Source of the DNA: Burkholderiales bacterium UBA1834
GTDB lineage: Bacteria > Pseudomonadota > Gammaproteobacteria > Burkholderiales > Burkholderiaceae_C
Length of the DNA stretch: 8,432 nucleotides
Reading direction: 5' to 3'
Assembly (NCBI GenBank): GCA_002339015.1
Contig: DDJC01000028.1
Coordinates: 1-8,432 of the forward strand
The number at the start of each line of letters is the position of its first letter. Position 1 is the first letter of the stretch. The notes beneath the pieces were generated by a model, which saw nothing but the letters and a program-made list of their open reading frames with translations, ran no database searches and was not told where the DNA came from. The position numbers and the translations under genes are program-made. This document shows, in pieces, positions 4,683 to 8,432 of this stretch.

Positions 4683-6935
4683 TCACCAGGTGTAGCCGGC
4701 CCAGAACTTCATCATGCCGGGCCACTTCGTCTTGTTGGCCTGGCAGTGCAGGGCGAAGCTCTCGGCGAAGGATTCCGAGCGGGCCGCATCCTCGGTCTGG
4801 ACAGACCACTCGCTCTGCGCCACGGCCGTGACCGTGCCGCCATGGTTGATCTGCTTCGTCTCGTCCGTGGACATGAAGTAGTTGTCCCGGATGGGCCGCA
4901 GGCCGTTGTCATCGCCCCCGGCCCCCAGTGTGACGTCCTCCTGGCGGGCCTGGACGAAGACGGGCAGGTTGCGGCGGTTGCCGCCGCCCATCTTGTCGAT
5001 GGTATGCCCTGCCTCGTGCCCGACCAGATCCGGCGTGCCGTGCGGGCAGGGGCCTTCACCGGGGCCCGGCACCTTGCGGCCACCGGCGCCGTCGTCCATG
5101 GTGCCCACCACCAGTTCGGTTTCTCCGCCCATGCCGGGCACCTCGTCCCAGGTCTGGTCGGCGTTCCAGCCACGCGGCACCACCTCGTGCAACTCGGGCT
5201 TGGCCGTCGTCACCGGCCCCTGGCAGACCACGGTCTCCACATTGCAGGCGTTGAGCGCATTGATCGCGCCCTCGGGCATCCGCTTCATGTCGCCGGCCAC
5301 CGCCTTGAGGTCGGCCCCCTTGGCCGTTCCGCGGGCACGCACCAGCTTGCCGATGGCGTGGGCCCGCTGCGGTGTCATCTTGGGATCATCGTCCATCAGG
5401 CTCTGCTTGACCCGCGCCGAGTGGCTGGCATCCACCTCGTCCAGGCCCTCGCCTTCGTAGACGCTGGCCATTTCAGCCATGGCCACGGCCTTCTCCGGCG
5501 TGCAGCCTTCCTCCACGAGGATCTTCATGGCCGTGTGCACGTACTTGGGATCCAGGCCCTTGGTCTTGAGCAGGTTCGCCACCTTCGGCTGCGAGGCGGA
5601 CTGGGCTTCCAGGCGGTCGGCCAGCGCTTTGGCCTGGACGCACTGGGCCGTCAGGTTGATCAGGGCGAGCTTGGCGCAATGCCAGCCCTTGTCCGGGTCC
5701 GAGCCATCCTTGTGGGCCGCGTCCTTGGCAGCCTTGATCCGCTTGAGTTCAGCCTGGATGGCGCCGCTCTGGGCGTGCTTTTCCAGCGCGGTGATCAGGG
5801 AGAGCACCTCGCTGCGCACCTGGTCATACTCCAGGTAGGTGTCCAGGGACCGGCGCGCACGGCGATCGTCCGCCTGGAGCTGGCCCAGCCAGCTCCGGGC
5901 ATCGTCCTTGTTCGCCGTGCCGAGGTTGGCGGCATACCATTCGATGTAGCCGAGCTTGGTGTCCAGCCCGTCGTGCAGGCTCTTGAACGCCGTGTTGAAA
6001 TCCTTGTGCTTGCTCAGCTTGGCCTTGGTGAGCTTGGCGCGCGCCACCGCGCTGTCCAGCTTGGCCTTGAGCTTGCCGTCGCCCTCGGGCATCGCTTCGA
6101 TGTTCTGCAGCTCGTCCATCCGCAGGGTCATGTCGGCGCATGCATCGTGCACCTTCTGCGCCTGGGCCGCCACCTTGCTCCACTGCTCGGTGTCGATCAG
6201 GACCTGGACCGCCGCCGCCTTCTTCTCCGCCACGATCAGGTCGGGCGACAGGCCGCCGCGGGTGGCCGGCAGCTTGCCCTTGAGCTGGTTCCTGAAGGTC
6301 GTCAAGGGCGTGGTCGAGAGATCGCGCTGGGACTTCAGCGCCTTCGTCATGTCGTCCTTCGTGTCCTTGATGTCCTTCTTCAGGTCATCGATCGACGACG
6401 TCAGCGATGCAGGCTTGTCCAGATCGTCCAGCGTGGCAGGCGCCTTGAGCCCGTCGAGCTGCAGCTGCAGCTGCTTGAGCCGGTTCTCGAGGCGGTCGTG
6501 CGCCGACTTCACGGTGATGGCGCCCAGGTCCTGCTCCAGGCTGGTCAGGGACCGTGCCTGGGTGTCGATGCTGTTCTTGACCTGCTGGGCGCGTTGCTGG
6601 GCCTGGGTCAACTCCTTGGCCAGCAGCCCTGCGGCCTCCTTGACCTGCATCAGGCGATGGGCCTTGGCCTGGACGCTCGGCAGGCTGCCCAGCGTGTCCA
6701 GCTGCTCGCGCAGAACCGCCAGACGCTCGGCCAGGGGTTTGGCGAGCGGCTCGTACAGTTTGCCAATGCCATCGGCCAGGGTGTTCAACTGCCGCACGAT
6801 GTCCTGTCTGGCGTTGTCCACCTTGCCCTCGGCTTCCGAGGTATCAGGGGTGCCGCCTGTCGTGGGCGGCGGACTCTTCTTGAGATGGAGCTTGATCAGC
6901 AGCTTGCCGACCAGGGAGCGGGGAGGGTTGGGCAT
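4683..6935 (-). CDS. Helical protein with C-terminal HEAGH zinc-metallopeptidase domain (anthrax lethal factor/M34-like), 750 aa
   Basis: This is a probable zinc endopeptidase of unknown substrate. Order: N-terminal tag MPNPPRSLVGKLLIKLHLKK (1-20), a Pro/Thr linker, a long charged helical region to about 560 with strong coiled-coil character near 145-205, then the catalytic domain. The domain shows RGW..QTWDEVPG (588-601), a strand ELVVGT, PHGTPDLVG, HEAGH at 640-644 (His640, Glu641, His644), DNYFM with Tyr686, and ESFAE at 721-725 (Glu721 the likely third zinc ligand). The His644-Glu721 spacing (77) exceeds that of the paralogue (60) because of an extra loop at about 690-712. The open frame extends upstream to 7067, but the ATG at 6935 is right: GGAG lies 5 nt before it, the protein start matches the paralogue, and the longer form would overlap the preceding gene. 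No signal peptide or membrane helix is evident. Confidence 0.9.
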   Translation of the reverse strand: MPNPPRSLVGKLLIKLHLKKSPPPTTGGTPDTSEAEGKVDNARQDIVRQLNTLADGIGKLYEPLAKPLAERLAVLREQLDTLGSLPSVQAKAHRLMQVKEAAGLLAKELTQAQQRAQQVKNSIDTQARSLTSLEQDLGAITVKSAHDRLENRLKQLQLQLDGLKAPATLDDLDKPASLTSSIDDLKKDIKDTKDDMTKALKSQRDLSTTPLTTFRNQLKGKLPATRGGLSPDLIVAEKKAAAVQVLIDTEQWSKVAAQAQKVHDACADMTLRMDELQNIEAMPEGDGKLKAKLDSAVARAKLTKAKLSKHKDFNTAFKSLHDGLDTKLGYIEWYAANLGTANKDDARSWLGQLQADDRRARRSLDTYLEYDQVRSEVLSLITALEKHAQSGAIQAELKRIKAAKDAAHKDGSDPDKGWHCAKLALINLTAQCVQAKALADRLEAQSASQPKVANLLKTKGLDPKYVHTAMKILVEEGCTPEKAVAMAEMASVYEGEGLDEVDASHSARVKQSLMDDDPKMTPQRAHAIGKLVRARGTAKGADLKAVAGDMKRMPEGAINALNACNVETVVCQGPVTTAKPELHEVVPRGWNADQTWDEVPGMGGETELVVGTMDDGAGGRKVPGPGEGPCPHGTPDLVGHEAGHTIDKMGGGNRRNLPVFVQARQEDVTLGAGGDDNGLRPIRDNYFMSTDETKQINHGGTVTAVAQSEWSVQTEDAARSESFAESFALHCQANKTKWPGMMKFWAGYTW

Positions 6936-6940
6936 GACGA

Positions 6941-6944
6941 CTCC
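6941..6944 (-). promoter_or_regulatory. Ribosome-binding site that fixes the 750-aa start
   Basis: GGAG on the minus strand stands 5 nt before the ATG at 6935. It decides between this start and the upstream in-frame ATG at 7067, which lies inside the preceding gene. Confidence 0.7.
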
Positions 6945-6972
6945 GGGTGCTTGTGCGATGCGCAGGATGCGC

Positions 6973-8166
6973 TCAAGCCTGCACGGCCTTGTGCAGTTGT
7001 GCGAGCACCTTGAGCAGCGGCGTGCGGATGTCGCTGGCGAACTCGGACACATCCAGGACCACGTCATCCTTGTCGATGTAGCGCACCAGCTCGGCGATCT
7101 GCTGGGGCGTGGTGGGCTCGACGGTGAGGTTCTTGACCACGGCGCTGATTTCGATGACGGCCTTGGCCGATTCCGGATCCTTCAGGTCGGCGATCTCCTT
7201 GGCGACCCCCTTGAGGGTGGTGACGGCATCGCCGCGCACCTTGGCCCACTGCTGCAGGAAGGGCAAGGCACTGGGTTTGATGGTGCCTGGGGTGGGGGCC
7301 GGCTTGCCTGGGGTGCCCGCGGTTTCCGGCACGGCTGCGGTGTCCTCATCATCCTGGTCGAGGGTCTCGCCCGTTTCGCTGACCAGCATCACCTTGCCGA
7401 TCTTGAAGCCGCACTTCTTGATGGGGATGCGGATGCGCTTGACCAGGCCGCCGTACTTCTTCTCGACCACCAGCTTGAGCTGCAGCCCGTCGATCGACAG
7501 CAGGCCGAATGAGCCTGTCTTGATGCCAATGTCCTTGACCAGCTTGGCCGTCATCGCGCGGCCGTTCATCCGGGGATGCACGGCCAGGTAAGGGTCTTCC
7601 TTGTTGTTGTCCAGGTAGGCGAAATGCACCTGGCGCGCGGGATCGGCCTTGCACTGCTTGAGTTGCTTGAGCAGCCGGTCCGGGGCCAGCAGGGCATTGG
7701 AGGGCTCGTCGTCCTCGTCCTCCCCCTCGCCAGACTCTTGCTCATCGGGCAGGGCCTTGAGGGCTGTGGTGAACTCCTTTTCCAGCACCTCAAGGCCGCC
7801 GCCGATGGCCTTGGCATAGGCCAGCGCCTCCTTGGCGATCAGGGTGCAGGCGTCCTTGCGGGGTTTGGCGGCGTCCTTGGCCTTGGCGGCCTTGTCGGCG
7901 GCCGCGGCCAGGGCTGTGGCCTCGAGCTTGAGGGGCGAGGCCTTGGCGCGGTAGAGCTTGTCCAGCGCCTCATACAGGGCCTTGAGCTTGGCGGCATCCT
8001 TGCCCGCAACCTTGGTCCAGCCCTCGGCCAGCTTGGGCCAGTCCACGGCCTCGTGCTTCTTCTGCAGGGCCTTGAGGATGTCGTCCAGGCCGGCGCCATC
8101 GAGGGCGCCTTTCTTTTTGTCCCAGAAGCTCTTGGTGAGTTCGGCGGGCAGATCGAATGTGGGCAT
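6973..8166 (-). CDS. Protein of unknown function (397 aa), first gene of the metallopeptidase cluster
   Basis: I do not recognise this protein. It has three parts. Residues 1-140 are Ala/Lys-rich helices with probable coiled coil. A very acidic linker (about 141-156, ESGEGEDEDDE) follows. Residues 158-275 form a mixed domain with HFAYLD, LAVHPRMNGRAMTAKLV, FGLLSIDGLQLKLVVEKKYGG and a basic RIRIPIKKCGFKIGKV, probably beta-rich. After an acidic/Pro-Gly linker (about 267-296), residues 298-397 are helical and end in DIRTPLLKVLAQLHKAVQA. There is no signal peptide, membrane helix or catalytic motif I can name. The start is ATG at 8166 with only a weak ribosome-binding site. It ends 37 bp before the 750-aa gene, so it is probably co-transcribed and may act as adaptor, chaperone or structural partner; that role is guessed from position only. 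Confidence 0.85.
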   Translation of the reverse strand: MPTFDLPAELTKSFWDKKKGALDGAGLDDILKALQKKHEAVDWPKLAEGWTKVAGKDAAKLKALYEALDKLYRAKASPLKLEATALAAAADKAAKAKDAAKPRKDACTLIAKEALAYAKAIGGGLEVLEKEFTTALKALPDEQESGEGEDEDDEPSNALLAPDRLLKQLKQCKADPARQVHFAYLDNNKEDPYLAVHPRMNGRAMTAKLVKDIGIKTGSFGLLSIDGLQLKLVVEKKYGGLVKRIRIPIKKCGFKIGKVMLVSETGETLDQDDEDTAAVPETAGTPGKPAPTPGTIKPSALPFLQQWAKVRGDAVTTLKGVAKEIADLKDPESAKAVIEISAVVKNLTVEPTTPQQIAELVRYIDKDDVVLDVSEFASDIRTPLLKVLAQLHKAVQA

Positions 8167-8302
8167 GGCGGTGCTCGTCCGTGGCGATGACAGTGGAAGC
8201 TGAAATTACCACGCGGCGAACACTGGACAGCGCCTCGGCCGCCCCCTAAAGAGTGGGATGGATACAGCGGTCGATCCCCCTGATCCGTACGCACCGCGAT
8301 GC

Positions 8303-8323
8303 GGAAACACCGGGGTTTCCCGG
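8303..8323. other. Overlapping alternative hairpins, terminator-like
   Basis: GGAAAC (8303-8308) pairs with GTTTCC (8315-8320). CCGGG (8310-8314) pairs instead with CCCGG (8319-8323). The two stems exclude each other. On the plus strand the second is followed by GGCTTTTG, a short T-run, but no plus-strand gene is present to need it. On the minus strand it could weakly end a transcript arriving from beyond the right edge. Confidence 0.3.
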
Positions 8324-8359
8324 GGCTTTTGTCTGGCCTGGGTTCGCCCGGCTTATCAG

Positions 8360-8390
8360 GCGTTCTGTCAGGCAAATTCCTACAGAACGC
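8360..8390. promoter_or_regulatory. Perfect 9-bp inverted repeat, possible operator
   Basis: GCGTTCTGT (8360-8368) and ACAGAACGC (8382-8390) are perfect reverse complements with a 13-nt spacer. The centre-to-centre distance is 22 bp, about two helical turns, which suits a dimeric regulator. No T-run follows on either strand, so a terminator is less likely. The regulator is unknown. Confidence 0.4.
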
Positions 8391-8432
8391 ACATCCGCGC
8401 GCCGTCCCTTCTTACATCCGAACGCCTATCAA

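Larger units (their letters stand above)
2071..6935 (-). repeat. Tandem duplication of a two-gene module (large metallopeptidase + small partner), diverged
   Basis: Module A is 6935-4410 (750 aa + 78 aa) and module B is 4345-2071 (649 aa + 89 aa). Gene order, strand and spacing are the same (36 bp and 55 bp inside the modules). In the catalytic core around HEAGH, 41 of 55 aligned residues are identical (module A residues 610-664 against module B 524-578). The small partners share 29 of 64. Module A has about 80-100 extra residues in its N-terminal coiled region. The copies are clearly homologous but old enough to differ throughout. Confidence 0.9.
8167..8432 (-). other. Leader region upstream of the five-gene cluster
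   Basis: These 266 bp hold no gene I can support. I looked for a sigma-70 promoter on the minus strand and found no convincing -35/-10 pair. The region must hold or follow the cluster's promoter if transcription does not come from beyond the window. Two dyad elements are described separately. ACATCCG occurs twice (8391-8397 and 8414-8420), and GAACGC occurs at 8385-8390 and 8420-8425 and inverted at 8360-8365. Confidence 0.4.

Noticed and set aside
3804..7013. A 1069-codon open frame on the plus strand
   Set aside because: It runs antisense across three well-supported minus-strand genes, has low-complexity Arg/Leu/Gly/His-rich composition, and is the usual mirror of high-GC codon bias.
6936..7067. 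A longer 794-aa form of the large peptidase starting at 7067
   Set aside because: The extra 44 residues overlap the end of the 397-aa gene, are absent in the paralogue, and the ATG at 6935 has a GGAG ribosome-binding site.
7839..8375. A 178-codon minus-strand frame reaching into the leader region
   Set aside because: It overlaps the 397-aa gene in another frame, with a Pro/Arg/Ser/Thr-rich low-complexity sequence; it is not a credible protein.
1..8432. CRISPR arrays, tRNA or rRNA genes, insertion sequences, integrase or T6SS structural genes
   Set aside because: I looked for regularly spaced repeats, tRNA-like cloverleaf motifs, terminal inverted repeats around a transposase and VgrG/PAAR/Rhs-like proteins and saw none.

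Overview
The window is high-GC DNA in which every supported gene lies on the minus strand. It looks like a betaproteobacterial (probably Burkholderiales) chromosome. The main reason is the AhpC protein, whose active-site stretch FMPAAFTFNCPTE and overall sequence resemble the Burkholderia-type enzyme as I remember it. The long open frames on the plus strand are what high-GC codon bias produces opposite real genes.

Layout, read in the direction of transcription (right to left). Positions 8432-8167 are a leader region with dyad-symmetric elements and no gene. Positions 8166-2071 hold five same-strand genes separated by only 37-64 bp, so probably one operon: (1) a 397-aa protein of unknown function, (2) a 750-aa helical protein ending in a zinc-metallopeptidase domain, (3) a 78-aa partner, (4) a 649-aa paralogue of gene 2, and (5) an 89-aa paralogue of gene 3. 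Genes 2+3 and 4+5 are a tandem duplication of one two-gene module. After a 234-bp gap carrying a plausible OxyR-controlled promoter come ahpC (1836-1261) and the 5' two thirds of ahpF (1053 to the window edge), the peroxiredoxin/reductase pair of the peroxide defence.

The ahpCF half is ordinary: AhpC reduces peroxides and AhpF recharges it with NADH-derived electrons. All four diagnostic redox cysteines of AhpF visible here (129/132 and 345/348) and both AhpC cysteines (51 and 170) are present.

The accessory half is the interesting part. Both large proteins end in HEAGH followed 60-77 residues later by ESFAE. This matches the zinc-binding pattern of anthrax lethal factor-like (MEROPS M34-type) gluzincins. 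They have long helical N-terminal regions, a shared basic/hydrophobic N-terminal tag, no visible signal peptide or membrane segment, and a small co-transcribed partner each. The partners have diverged more than the catalytic cores. An effector/immunity (or protease/inhibitor) duplication is one reading. No secretion-system gene is visible in the window, so this remains inference.
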